A DNA stretch of 50,531 nucleotides from a virus. A program made the position numbers and the translations under genes. The stretch lies in the IMG/VR virus record IMGVR_UViG_3300037247_000784, positions 1 through 50,531 of that record; one strand, written 5' to 3'. Below the pieces are notes generated by a model. The model ran no database searches, was not told where the DNA came from, and was given only the letters and a program-made list of their open reading frames with translations. Positions 43,075 through 50,531 of this stretch are shown in pieces (position 1 is the first letter of the stretch; every line of letters begins with the position of its first letter).

Positions 43075-43809
43075 ATGGCCGCTGACATTCATGGGTTCCG
43101 TGTTTGGGCATATTCCGGCTGTCTGAGGACAGGCCAGCCCTGCCTCCGCGGGCAGGCGGGTCAGCACCTACACTCCCGGGTTCAGAAAGCAGCGGAGTGT
43201 GAGGGTATCTCCGGCGCGGTGTGGATGACGGAGACGGCCCGTGAGCGCCTGAAGGCGCGAGGAGCGGGTGGGGACAAGATTCCCCATAAGGAAGCGGCGC
43301 CAAACTACGACTGCACGTGTGGTCACTACTTCTACCGTACCCTCAAGGATGCTGGGGTAAGTGACGGTAGCGCCTACGCGCATGTTACCTGCTTGGAGCG
43401 TACCATGCTGCACACAAGTGGCGGCCGCACGACCCAGTACTCCGTTGATTACCTGCTGGCGCCGACACGGGGTGGCCAGAAGGTGTACGTTCCAATTTCC
43501 GACATGGCCCAGGGCCAGCCCGCTTCCCCCATGCCGTCATGGGGGCCTTATGGGGCCTACGCTATCGGTATGGGGATGGTGGTGGAGCGCGACCAAAAGG
43601 AAGTCCTGGAGGAGATTGCCCTTAGCCTAGGAATCCCCATCTTGGAGAAGGACGACCTCAGCGGTTGCCCAGTGTGCCTTGTTACAAATGACTGGCGGGA
43701 AGAGAGGGAAATCACCTACCACATGAAGCGCGACTGGTTTGGTGAGGGCTACAAGCACCACCAGCTCGAACCAGGGCGGGAGTTCCCAGGGGAGGTGGAT
43801 GATGAGTAG
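43075..43809 (+). CDS. 244-aa hypothetical protein
   Basis: The protein has a basic, glycine-rich N-terminal half with a C-x-C-x-H motif (DCTCGHYFYRTL) and later CPVC with H residues (about 202-220). A helix (EVLEEIALSLGI) lies between. No family is recognised. It follows a leaderless-type promoter. Confidence 0.55.
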   Translation: MAADIHGFRVWAYSGCLRTGQPCLRGQAGQHLHSRVQKAAECEGISGAVWMTETARERLKARGAGGDKIPHKEAAPNYDCTCGHYFYRTLKDAGVSDGSAYAHVTCLERTMLHTSGGRTTQYSVDYLLAPTRGGQKVYVPISDMAQGQPASPMPSWGPYGAYAIGMGMVVERDQKEVLEEIALSLGIPILEKDDLSGCPVCLVTNDWREEREITYHMKRDWFGEGYKHHQLEPGREFPGEVDDE

Positions 43810-44089
43810 GAGAATAGGGAAGCCACTCACGGAAGTTGTGGGCAAGCCCCGGGTTCTGCCCAAGACCCTCCCTATGCCGGCGCCCATACCGGAGAAGGTG
43901 CCGGAAAAGGAGAAGGTACCGGTAGAGGTGGGGGCGCCTGCGGAGAACGTCATCCACCGAGTGGCGTCTTTCCTCGGTGTGCCAGATGCGTGGGTCGCCA
44001 CGAAAATACTTGACATTGCTGGCCGCATTGAACTACTATTAGACATGGGGGCGCTAGGAAAGAAGCAGCGCATTCGCTACCGGTCTTAA
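43802..44089 (+). CDS. 95-aa proline-rich protein
   Basis: ATG 43802 overlaps the preceding stop. The first half is rich in proline, lysine and glutamate, and the second half is helical (VIHRVASFLGVPDAW and IAGRIELLLDMGAL). Its end overlaps a tRNA-like sequence at 44047. Confidence 0.5.
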   Translation: MSRRIGKPLTEVVGKPRVLPKTLPMPAPIPEKVPEKEKVPVEVGAPAENVIHRVASFLGVPDAWVATKILDIAGRIELLLDMGALGKKQRIRYRS

Positions 44090-44137
44090 TTGGCCGCGGT
44101 GCTGCCAACGTGGGTTCGATACCCACCGCCTCCACCA
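44047..44137 (+). tRNA. tRNA/tmRNA-like remnant
   Basis: The 3' part is convincing: a T arm GTGGG-TTCGATA-CCCAC, acceptor strand CGCCTCC, A and CCA. GGGGGCG 91 bases upstream pairs with that acceptor strand with one G-U. The middle fails: no normal D arm, and the best anticodon-like stem (CGGTC/GGCCG) has a six-base loop. The 5' portion lies inside a coding gene. The ends resemble those of tmRNA. It is probably a degenerate or 3'-only copy, not an active tRNA. Confidence 0.4.
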
Positions 44138-44142
44138 AAAAT

Positions 44143-44232
44143 GTCAGCGCGTCGGAGATGGGGAGCCGAGCCAGTCCGTAAAACTGGTGGCCCTTGTGGT
44201 CTTAGGAGGTTCAAATCCTCCCGCTGGCACCA
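44143..44232 (+). tRNA. tRNA-Tyr (GTA)
   Basis: All arms fold: acceptor GTCAGCG/CGCTGGC (one U-G), D arm TCGG/CCGA, anticodon stem CCAGT/ACTGG with loop CCGTAAA, a 17-base variable region that pairs (GGCC/GGTC), as expected for a bacterial tyrosine tRNA, and T arm GGAGG-TTCAAAT-CCTCC, with encoded ACCA. The base before the anticodon is C rather than the near-universal T. Confidence 0.8.
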
Positions 44233-44239
44233 AACACGC

Positions 44240-44310
44240 GCACCGGGCTCTGGGAGCAGGTAGGTCTCCAAAACCTACCGTTCGGAGTTCGATTCTTCGA
44301 CGGTGCGCCA
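44240..44310 (+). tRNA. tRNA-Trp (CCA) with short D arm
   Basis: The anticodon arm TAGGT-CTCCAAA-ACCTA and the following CGTTCGGAG-TTCGATT segment closely match tryptophan tRNAs. Acceptor GCACCGG pairs with ACGGTGC except the last pair, the discriminator is G as usual for Trp, and CCA is encoded. The D arm is reduced to GCTC-TGG-GAGC, giving only 71 bases in all. It may be functional or a decayed copy. Confidence 0.65.
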
Positions 44311-44331
44311 CAAAAACCCGTTGTCCCTCAC

Positions 44332-44361
44332 TTGACATTACATCCCGCCACCCTCTATACT
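44332..44361 (+). promoter_or_regulatory. Rightward promoter TTGACA-18-TATACT with repeat upstream
   Basis: TTGACA at 44332-44337 and TATACT at 44356-44361 are 18 bases apart. Directly upstream, 44314-44325 reads AAACCCGTTGTC followed by CCTCAC, almost identical to a repeat of iteron cluster 2 (37625-37636). A protein binding the repeats would therefore touch the -35 here. Confidence 0.7.
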
Positions 44362-44383
44362 ACAGAAGGAGGGGAGTTTGCTT

Positions 44384-44743
44384 ATGCTCGACCACTATAT
44401 ATTCCGCACCGCCCTGCTCGACATCTCGGAAGACAATGATTTGACAGAGCCCGTCCGCATCCTGGGCTACGAGGTCGTTGCCATCGCCATGCCTGCGGCG
44501 CTTAACCCAAATGGCAGCAGTGAGATGACCTTCCAGGTTGACCCTGGGGATGGAGTCTACCGGGCGCTCGCGGACGATTCCAATACGGCCCTCACCCTTA
44601 CTAATATCACGCAGGGACAGGTCGCTCAGGTACAGGAGCAGAAGCCTCCAATTGTGGGGGTTAATTTGAAGCTCGTACTATCATCTGCTGAGACCGCGGC
44701 TGACCGCACGTTCCTTGTCTTATTGAAGCAGCTCCCGAGCTAA
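44384..44743 (+). CDS. 119-aa beta-rich protein, possibly virion
   Basis: ATG 44384 lies behind GAAGGAGG; a TTG six bases earlier is also possible. The protein is strand-rich, with conserved-looking turns (VDPGDGVYRAL), like small capsid-decoration or tail proteins. It opens the packaging and structural gene block and has its own strong promoter. Confidence 0.55.
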   Translation: MLDHYIFRTALLDISEDNDLTEPVRILGYEVVAIAMPAALNPNGSSEMTFQVDPGDGVYRALADDSNTALTLTNITQGQVAQVQEQKPPIVGVNLKLVLSSAETAADRTFLVLLKQLPS

Positions 44744-44753
44744 GGAGTCCGCC

Positions 44754-45203
44754 ATGCCTTGTAGCTACGACCACCAGGGGGCGCAAATAAGCACCCCGGC
44801 CCGAGACCTCAACATCCAAACTCCCGCTGCTCAGGCGACGGGGACGGCCAATCCTCCTATCCCCGCTGACCACGCGCAGCAGACTCCTGAGTTCCTTCAG
44901 AAGCTCATCAAAGAATTGAACGACCTCCGTAACCAGCAGAGCGAGCTCTACGCCAAGATGTACCGGCCAGCGTCCCCTTTGGGGGGCCGGCCGAAGAAGT
45001 CCTACCAGCCACCCTACGAGGTGCAGGAGGAGTACCGGCGCCAGGACGAGGAGTTCGACCGGAAGATTTATGCGCTTAAGGGTCAAATCCAGGAACTGCG
45101 GACGCTGCTGGCTCGGAAGGTACAGCCGGAGCCGGAACTCGGAAAGATGCCTGGCCCCACGCAGCCACCCTCCCCTGAGCCCGCGGAGGCTAAGCGTGCT
45201 TAG
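44754..45203 (+). CDS. 149-aa coiled-coil protein
   Basis: A helix near 48-72 (FLQKLIKELNDLRNQQSELY) and a second near 95-122 (EYRRQDEEFDRKIYALKGQI) suggest a helical hairpin. The ends are rich in proline and alanine. Possibly a virion or packaging accessory protein. ATG 44754 follows AAGGAGTCCGCC. Confidence 0.55.
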   Translation: MPCSYDHQGAQISTPARDLNIQTPAAQATGTANPPIPADHAQQTPEFLQKLIKELNDLRNQQSELYAKMYRPASPLGGRPKKSYQPPYEVQEEYRRQDEEFDRKIYALKGQIQELRTLLARKVQPEPELGKMPGPTQPPSPEPAEAKRA

Positions 45204-45423
45204 CGACAGAACTCCGAAGCGTGGGGCTGGCTGGAGTATTCCGCCATTCAGCCCGAAGGCTTGGGACGCACTGACCGAGACGATGGCGAGGAACCAGGCA
45301 CTAGCGTTTGGCACAAGCTTTGAGGAGGAGTACGAGGGCCTCGTAAGACGGGGCTACGCGCGCAAGCGTCAATCCTTCCTAGGCCGGATAAGGGGGATAC
45401 TGCGGAAGGTTAGGACTCTTTAG
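45196..45423 (+). CDS. 75-aa basic protein
   Basis: GTG 45196 follows CGGAGGCTAAGC and overlaps the preceding TAG. The protein has a helical centre (FEEEYEGLVRRGYARKR) and a very basic end. A longer frame beginning inside the previous gene was rejected. Confidence 0.5.
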   Translation: MLSDRTPKRGAGWSIPPFSPKAWDALTETMARNQALAFGTSFEEEYEGLVRRGYARKRQSFLGRIRGILRKVRTL

Positions 45424-45642
45424 TTGGCCGGAACGACCGACACGCTACGAAGCTCCGAGTCCGTCCCCGATAAACGAAAGGTACGGAGTGTGGCTGACCA
45501 TAAAGAGCGGCGTCGGAAGCTCAATAAGATGAAGATGACGGTCAGCGCGAAGATTAGCAAGCTGCGTCATGAAGGGCGCCCTCAGAAGCAAGCAATCGCA
45601 ATAGCAATGAGCATGAAGCGGCGAGGAGAACTGAGGAAGTAG
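45424..45642 (+). CDS. 72-aa basic protein, DUF6496-like
   Basis: The C-terminal half (KISKLRHEGRPQKQAIAIAM) has the small basic helix-turn pattern seen in many phage proteins near terminase genes, sometimes catalogued as DUF6496. Start is TTG 45424 directly after the previous stop, with GTG 45490 as an alternative. DNA binding is plausible. Confidence 0.5.
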   Translation: MAGTTDTLRSSESVPDKRKVRSVADHKERRRKLNKMKMTVSAKISKLRHEGRPQKQAIAIAMSMKRRGELRK

Positions 45643-45682
45643 ATGATTTGGGCGAGAGACCTACCCTAGGGGGGAAGTAGCC

Positions 45683-46180
45683 ATGCCCATTGGTTTTGGG
45701 CCACAGGTCAGGGCGCAACGACTTCTCCGCCAGGGCGCGGGGTTGATGCCCGGCCCTTCTGTTCCGGTGTCCACACGGCGTCCAGAAATCCAGGCCCTGT
45801 TGAACCTCCAGTTGGGGGCGGGGATGATTACGGAGTCTCAGTTCCAGACGGCACTGAGCGCCCCGCCAGCAGCGCGTCCGTCCGCTTCTGTACAGGCGCC
45901 TGTTGCTACTCAGGGAGCAGCCCCTCTTGGCGCGCCCCTGACTGGTCGCGCGCGTATTCGGGCGCGCCAGCGGGAGTGGCGCGAACAGTTTCTCCCGAGG
46001 GGCATGACGCGGGGTCGGTTTGAGACGACGAGTAGGTTGCAGCAACAGCAGGAATTAAGAGGGACGCCCGGGACGACCCGGGCTGGTGCCGAAGCTCGGC
46101 GACGTGTAGGCCAGAGGGAGACCTTGCGAGGGATGACTAGGGCTCAGGCTCAGGCCGAAGCGCGCGTTGGTTTCTTCTAG
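45683..46180 (+). CDS. 165-aa low-complexity basic protein
   Basis: The protein is rich in arginine, glutamine, alanine and proline, with a helical QALLNLQLGAG segment and an arginine-rich second half. ATG 45683 follows GGGGGAAGTAGCC. It may be a DNA-binding or virion-internal protein. Confidence 0.5.
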   Translation: MPIGFGPQVRAQRLLRQGAGLMPGPSVPVSTRRPEIQALLNLQLGAGMITESQFQTALSAPPAARPSASVQAPVATQGAAPLGAPLTGRARIRARQREWREQFLPRGMTRGRFETTSRLQQQQELRGTPGTTRAGAEARRRVGQRETLRGMTRAQAQAEARVGFF

Positions 46181-46218
46181 GAGGCTAGTCGTGTACAACG
46201 TAGAGGAGGGCGACCCTC

Positions 46219-46329
46219 TTGGACTGGCTAACCCTTCTGGTCGTCGTGAACATTTTCGATACGATGTGGGGTCTCTTTCTTCTGGCCTGGTGGCTTGGCT
46301 GGCGCAGGCGTAACGGGAGGCCACAATGA
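46219..46329 (+). CDS. 36-aa membrane peptide
   Basis: TTG 46219 lies behind GGAGGGCGACCCTC, and the TGA overlaps the terminase ATG as ATGA. The peptide is mostly hydrophobic (DWLTLLVVVNIFDTMWGLFL) with a basic end (WRRRNGRPQ). Another frame, GTG 46191 to TAA 46313, has a good ribosome site too but reads less like a protein. Confidence 0.4.
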   Translation: MDWLTLLVVVNIFDTMWGLFLLAWWLGWRRRNGRPQ

Positions 46330-48110
46330 CTGAGCTTTCCACTGCCCGGAGACTAGAAGAGAACCTCTTCGACGACCCCAACGTCCAGCGAATCTTCTTC
46401 GGCGAAACCCCGCAGGACGAGATTGACTGGATTGAAACTCTTCTCAGTATCGACTCAGAGCAGGGTAAGGTCGTCAAGTTCCGTCTCTACCCCCAGCAGG
46501 TGCAAATGGCTCACAACAAGACGGGGCGTGACCTTACGGTCAAGGGGCGCCAGACCCGTGCGTCTTCGTACATTTTGGCGAAGAACCTGCGGCGGATGGT
46601 GACACACTCGGGTCTGAAGTGCCTGGTGATGACTCAGAAAGACCAGGTTACAGGGACGTTCCGCGCGCGCATTAAGCATCACTTAAAGGACTTGGAACAG
46701 CACGGCTTCCCCTTCGCCCTTGGTCTCGATAACGACGATGAGTTGGAACTCACCGATACAGGCTGCCGTTTCCTGTTTGGTTCGGGGGAGGAAAAGTCGG
46801 GAACTGGTAGGGCATACAGTGCACATATAGCTCATTTGTCTGAGTTTGCTTGGTGGCCGGGAGACCAGGCCCGCGTTCTCATTGGGGGCATCACTCCTTC
46901 CGTGCCGGGGCCACCTGCTGGGTGGATGGATATTGAGTCGACGCCCAATGGTGCTGAAGGCCAGTTCTATGACATGGTGATGGACTCCAAGACCTACAAT
47001 CAGCAGTCCCGGTGGTCGACACACTTCTACCCGTGGTGGTTGGAGCCCCGCTACCGCGCCGGCACCACACCCGGGTGCGACGTGCCCTACACCGAGCAGG
47101 AGTGGGAGGGCCTCCTCCAGAACTTCAACCCGACTGTGGAGGAGGAGAAGCTCATGGATGAGTACGACCTTGATGTGGGTCAGATTATGTGGCGCCGTGT
47201 GCGGAAGTCGGAACAGGATAAGACCGATTCCCCCTTCCTTCAGGAGTACGTGGAGACCTTGGAGGGTTGCTTCCTGACGGCCGGTGGGAGCTACTTCGCT
47301 ACCCAGGAGGGTATCAACCACCTGGAGCAGTACCGGCAGACGGTCAAGCCACCTAAGGAAATTGTGGAGAGCGTGCCGGGGAGCTCAGTGGGCTTCATGG
47401 GGGCTGGCCTCCACGTCTGGCAGCGCCCCCAGCTTGGGCGCCCCTACGCCGTCTGGGTGGACTGCGCCGGCGGCGGTCTTGACGAGGGGGCGGACTACAC
47501 TGCTATCATCGTGCTGGACTGCGCCGATATGTTCGTTGCGGCTAGGCTGGCGGTTAAGGTAGCGCCTCAGGAGGCGGCACCGATGGCGGTGGCAATTGCT
47601 AAGTATTACAACAACGCCCTGCTGGGGGGGGAACGCGACGCCTACGGCTCCGTCTGTGTGGCGAAGGTTCAGGATATTGGCTATAGGAACCTGTGGTTCT
47701 TCATTGAGCCTGGTCAGTCGATGAGCATCAAGAAGCCCATCCAAGACCCGTGGGGCCACCCCACCCAGATTCGCCAGCACATCTTGAACGCGCTCCGTGA
47801 GAAGGTGTTCTCCGGTCTCTTCCACACCTCTGATGCCTGGGGTGTACAGCAGATGGGAGCATTTACGTGGCAGAAGGTAGCGCAGAAGCGCCACGGGCTC
47901 AAGGAGGCGGGGAAGGGTCAGAAGGACGACCTTGTGATGTGTTACGCCGGACTCTGCTACATTGCACCAGCGGCGGCCGCACGGTACAATGCAAAGCAGG
48001 GGCGCTCAATAGGCCCTATTAAGGAGAATGAGATAATCACGGTCGGGCCTCATGGACTTGTGCAAGACCGACGAATGGCCGGAGCCCTACCGTGGCCTTG
48101 GTTGAAATAG
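46326..48110 (+). CDS. terL: Terminase large subunit
   Basis: The 594-aa packaging ATPase-nuclease has KGRQTRAS (about 74-81) as a deviant Walker A with R in place of the usual K, a coupling strand CLVMTQKD, and HLSEFAWW with the Walker B/catalytic acidic pair. An RNase H-like nuclease follows: VDCAGGGLDEGADYTAI (about 379-395) and a late KDDLVMCYA giving the last acidic residues. It translocates DNA into the prohead through the portal, encoded next but one. Confidence 0.9.
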   Translation: MTELSTARRLEENLFDDPNVQRIFFGETPQDEIDWIETLLSIDSEQGKVVKFRLYPQQVQMAHNKTGRDLTVKGRQTRASSYILAKNLRRMVTHSGLKCLVMTQKDQVTGTFRARIKHHLKDLEQHGFPFALGLDNDDELELTDTGCRFLFGSGEEKSGTGRAYSAHIAHLSEFAWWPGDQARVLIGGITPSVPGPPAGWMDIESTPNGAEGQFYDMVMDSKTYNQQSRWSTHFYPWWLEPRYRAGTTPGCDVPYTEQEWEGLLQNFNPTVEEEKLMDEYDLDVGQIMWRRVRKSEQDKTDSPFLQEYVETLEGCFLTAGGSYFATQEGINHLEQYRQTVKPPKEIVESVPGSSVGFMGAGLHVWQRPQLGRPYAVWVDCAGGGLDEGADYTAIIVLDCADMFVAARLAVKVAPQEAAPMAVAIAKYYNNALLGGERDAYGSVCVAKVQDIGYRNLWFFIEPGQSMSIKKPIQDPWGHPTQIRQHILNALREKVFSGLFHTSDAWGVQQMGAFTWQKVAQKRHGLKEAGKGQKDDLVMCYAGLCYIAPAAAARYNAKQGRSIGPIKENEIITVGPHGLVQDRRMAGALPWPWLK

Positions 48111-48122
48111 TAGGTTGAGGGG

Positions 48123-48323
48123 ATGAAACACACTTGTCCTGACTGTCAGTGTCCTTCCGACGAGCTTTGTGAGGGGCCTCACTGTACGCACGGTGCCGGT
48201 GACGGAACGGAGTTCTGCTGTCGCTGCGAATACCGTTACAGCCTAGAAGCCGGCTGGGTTAGTGGTAACGATTCGGTGTCCTACCCGCCTCCGGGGTGTA
48301 AGTTACGGCTTTTGGTGACCTAA
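48123..48323 (+). CDS. 66-aa zinc-binding protein
   Basis: The first 38 residues contain about nine cysteines and two histidines in CPDC, CEGPHC and CCRC groups, enough for two zinc ions. It lies between terminase and portal genes; similar small finger proteins occur all over this genome. Confidence 0.55.
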   Translation: MKHTCPDCQCPSDELCEGPHCTHGAGDGTEFCCRCEYRYSLEAGWVSGNDSVSYPPPGCKLRLLVT

Positions 48324-48325
48324 AT

Positions 48326-50314
48326 ATGCCACCTCCAGTAACGGCAATGATTCGAGGAGCAAATCAGCTTGACGACCTGAAGAATGCTCTATTGACGCGC
48401 CAGAGGGAGCTAACTCTATACTGGCGGCCGCTCAATCTCCGACAGAATTACTGGGCGCAAATGTACTTGCTTCTGGACGTGCTTCAGCGGAGTAAGCCGC
48501 TCGGAGTCGCCCGGAGGTTCGTCTCGAACGCGCCCCGCACCGCTGTGGATGCGGCAAGGTCAATCCTCACCCGTAATCCGGTCGTCTGGCGCATCCCCCT
48601 TAGGGGAGCTGAAGATGAGAACCAGGAGAAGCGCCGTAGTGTAGGGCGTATCGAACGCACCCTCGAGGGATTGGGCTACGACATGGACGAACTCTTTGGG
48701 ATGCGCAACCAGATGCCCCTCTGGATGCAGGTTGTCGACCAGGCGTTAATTCGCGGCATGATTTGGGGTAAGTTTCACGTTACTACTGAGGCGCTCAAGT
48801 ACCGTCGCTCGCCCCTTATGGCGGAAATCTACGACTCCCGTTTGGTCTATCCCCACACCGACCAGTGGGGGCTGAACCATGTCCTCATTGAGAAACCCAC
48901 AACCCTGGGTGACCTGGTGGCGAGCTACCCGGGAGTCTACCAAGACTTTGCAGACAAGCCGAGTTATAACCCCAATACACCAGCCCTGAAGTTGGAGTTT
49001 TGGAGTAATGACCGCGGCGAGCGGAAGGGTATTACCGCTGTACTGGGTACTGTGGGTTCGCCCGTGTCAGTGGGGGGTTTCACAGACCTTTCGGCTGGGA
49101 ATACAATGGGTAGTGACGCCCGCTGGCTCGTCCCGCCGTTCTTTCACGGCTATACTTACGACGAGCTCCCTGTTGTGGGGGTACCGGTAAATGGCGTGCA
49201 CATTCAGTATAAGCCTCCCATATCCTCTCCCCTGGAAGAACGCCTCCAGGAGCGGGCCGACCTGCTGTCGATGGAAGCACTAAATTGGTATGGCCCGGCT
49301 TCTCAGGTAGCGGAGATTGGGCGTTCCATCCTGAGCGCTGTTGAGGAGCAGGTTCCTCAATACAATGAGCTGGTTGCCACCGTATTTCAGCATTTAACCC
49401 AAGAGACCTACGACACAATGGTCTTCAAGACGCCTAGCGGTGAACTACCGGAGTTTGAGCGCGGTATTGGGGCGCACATCGCACTGACACCTCAGGAGTC
49501 GGTGGAGAGGTTGGTGCCGACGCCTATTTCTACAGACGCCTACCGCTTGATACAACTTCTGGAGGAGGAGCGGGAGAAGGGTGTTCTCTCAAACATCCTC
49601 CAGGCGGTGACGCCCAACCTGGCGAGTGGCGTCTTACTCCAACAGATTCAGCACGCAGCTTTGAGCTCGCTAGACCCCTATTTGAGCGGCGTCCGGCAGT
49701 TCGGGGTGCGCATGGGTACGTGCATCCTAGCTCAAATGCAGAAGGCGGCGCCCATTATCGGCGCCTTTGAGCTCCAGGCGGCGACGCCTAAGAAGACCTG
49801 GTTCACCATTGAGTTCGACCCGCGCACGGAGCTGGACGCCGGCCGTCATTATCGCCCGGTTCCGGTGATGAAGCCGGCTCTGCCGGATGACCTGACTGTC
49901 CGCATGACGGCCGCGCGCATGGCGCTCGACCCGCGCCGGCCGATGCTGTCGCTGATGACCGTCCTTGAAGACATCATCATGGTGGACGACCCGATGGCGG
50001 AGACCGACCGCATCTGGGCTGACCTGGCCGAACAAGACCCTGTTATTATTTTGGAGCAGATGGCCCAGTCACTGGAGCGTCACGGTGAGATGGAAATGGC
50101 CGCCCGTATCCGCCAACAGGAATTTGCAGCTAAGTTCGTGGAGGAAGCTAAGATGCGGCAGCTTACAGGCTCCACTCCTGGGCGTGAAGGCTTCAAGGTG
50201 CCCGGGCCTGAATCAGGGCCTCTCAGTCTCAGCACCCAGAGAACGGGTACAGAGCAACCCCAACCCACTGGCGCGGAGGGTCTCGGGGCTATGGGCGAGC
50301 GGACGGGGGTATAA
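48326..50314 (+). CDS. Portal protein
   Basis: The 662-aa protein follows terminase, is of portal size and has the helical N-terminal wing (residues 1-90 with RRFVSNAPRTAVDAARSIL), a central alpha/beta stem region, long helices later and a disordered glycine/proline-rich C-terminal tail. Portals form the dodecameric ring at one head vertex. The call relies on size, composition and location, since portal sequences are poorly conserved. Confidence 0.75.
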   Translation: MPPPVTAMIRGANQLDDLKNALLTRQRELTLYWRPLNLRQNYWAQMYLLLDVLQRSKPLGVARRFVSNAPRTAVDAARSILTRNPVVWRIPLRGAEDENQEKRRSVGRIERTLEGLGYDMDELFGMRNQMPLWMQVVDQALIRGMIWGKFHVTTEALKYRRSPLMAEIYDSRLVYPHTDQWGLNHVLIEKPTTLGDLVASYPGVYQDFADKPSYNPNTPALKLEFWSNDRGERKGITAVLGTVGSPVSVGGFTDLSAGNTMGSDARWLVPPFFHGYTYDELPVVGVPVNGVHIQYKPPISSPLEERLQERADLLSMEALNWYGPASQVAEIGRSILSAVEEQVPQYNELVATVFQHLTQETYDTMVFKTPSGELPEFERGIGAHIALTPQESVERLVPTPISTDAYRLIQLLEEEREKGVLSNILQAVTPNLASGVLLQQIQHAALSSLDPYLSGVRQFGVRMGTCILAQMQKAAPIIGAFELQAATPKKTWFTIEFDPRTELDAGRHYRPVPVMKPALPDDLTVRMTAARMALDPRRPMLSLMTVLEDIIMVDDPMAETDRIWADLAEQDPVIILEQMAQSLERHGEMEMAARIRQQEFAAKFVEEAKMRQLTGSTPGREGFKVPGPESGPLSLSTQRTGTEQPQPTGAEGLGAMGERTGV

Positions 50315-50327
50315 CGGGAGGTGTAAT

Positions 50328-50486
50328 GTGAGAAACGTATATATCCGATTTGTGGGTCAGGCCCGGAGTGGTGCCTGGTTCATCGGTGATTTCGAGGTGG
50401 GCTTTTGGACAGGCCGCATTATCTGGCTTCTTCTGAGGCACTTGGGTCAGCAGACCCATGAGGAGTACCATAGTGTCGACGCCTAG
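50328..50486 (+). CDS. 52-aa hypothetical protein
   Basis: GTG 50328 follows GGGAGGTGTAAT. The peptide has strands (VYIRFVGQARSG) and a hydrophobic stretch (RIIWLLLRHLG). It overlaps the next GTG by 14 bases. Confidence 0.5.
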   Translation: MRNVYIRFVGQARSGAWFIGDFEVGFWTGRIIWLLLRHLGQQTHEEYHSVDA

Positions 50487-50531
50487 TGAGAGGGCAGACC
50501 GCCTTATCGAGCAGCTATTTGCTCGTAGGCT
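50473..50531 (+). CDS. Start of a gene cut by the window edge
   Basis: GTG 50473 follows GAGGAGTACCATA and the frame stays open to the edge (19 codons, charged and helical: SERADRLIEQLFARR). By position after the portal it may be a head-maturation or scaffold gene, but this cannot be seen. Confidence 0.4.
   Translation, partial: MSTPSERADRLIEQLFARR

Noticed and set aside
44240-44310. Stop-codon reassignment suggested by a phage tRNA-Trp
   Set aside because: The anticodon is CCA, which reads only UGG, and TGA, TAA and TAG all terminate genes at sensible overlap points.
46191-46313. 40-codon GTG frame upstream of terminase
   Set aside because: It has a good ribosome site, but the overlapping TTG frame ends in an ATGA overlap with terL and encodes a clearer membrane peptide. 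Kept only as an alternative.

Overview
The window reads as part of the genome of a tailed double-stranded DNA phage (Caudoviricetes) with fairly high GC. The grounds are a large terminase and portal protein side by side, a complete phage-type replisome and a GH25-type endolysin, with no ribosomal or metabolic host genes. No integrase, transposase or convincing lysogeny repressor is visible, so a lytic lifestyle is the simplest reading. All three stop codons are used normally. Most genes are tightly packed, and many neighbours share ATGA or TAATG stop/start overlaps. The host cannot be named from the sequence.

Layout. (1) 1-730, plus strand: the end of an upstream gene cluster plus small membrane proteins that look like lysis genes. 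(2) 727-9964, minus strand: endolysin, nucleotide-enzyme-like proteins (a DUF1599/Nmad1-like protein and two deoxyribosyltransferase-like proteins), a metallophosphoesterase, a protein that looks like a decayed family A DNA polymerase, a KTSC protein and a terminase-small-subunit-like HTH protein. (3) 9964-25089, minus strand: the replication and recombination module, with UDG-exonuclease-polymerase fusion, junction-resolvase-like nuclease, a Rad50/SbcC homologue split over separate genes around Mre11/SbcD, RecA, ssDNA-binding protein, primase, DnaB-type helicase and an HNH nuclease. (4) 25090-38522, minus strand: a UvsW-like helicase, an AAA+ ATPase, an MmcB-like nuclease-fold protein and several dozen very small genes, many encoding zinc-ribbon peptides or one-helix membrane peptides. 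Iteron-like 17-bp repeats lie at both borders of this region. A recurrent promoter-like element (CCGATACT with upstream TTCAG) precedes several of its operons. (5) 38562-50531, plus strand except two genes at 41018-41490: small genes under strong TTGACA/TATAAT-type promoters, a roughly 375-nt structured noncoding RNA with its own promoter and terminator, a SprT-like metallopeptidase, tRNA-Tyr and tRNA-Trp plus a tRNA/tmRNA-like remnant, then small virion-type genes, terminase large subunit and portal protein.

How it works together. The leftward block (regions 2-4) supplies DNA replication, nucleotide handling and repair, and the rightward block (region 5) supplies packaging and head genes. 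The two blocks diverge at about 38.55 kb. The left end of the window converges on the leftward block at position 727-730. The most unusual items are the noncoding RNA at 41.56-41.93 kb (hairpin loops displaying AAGGAU/C, reminiscent of CsrA-binding decoy RNAs), the iteron clusters, the polymerase fused to an apparently intact Fe-S uracil-DNA glycosylase, the second catalytically dead polymerase-like protein, and the fragmented Rad50.
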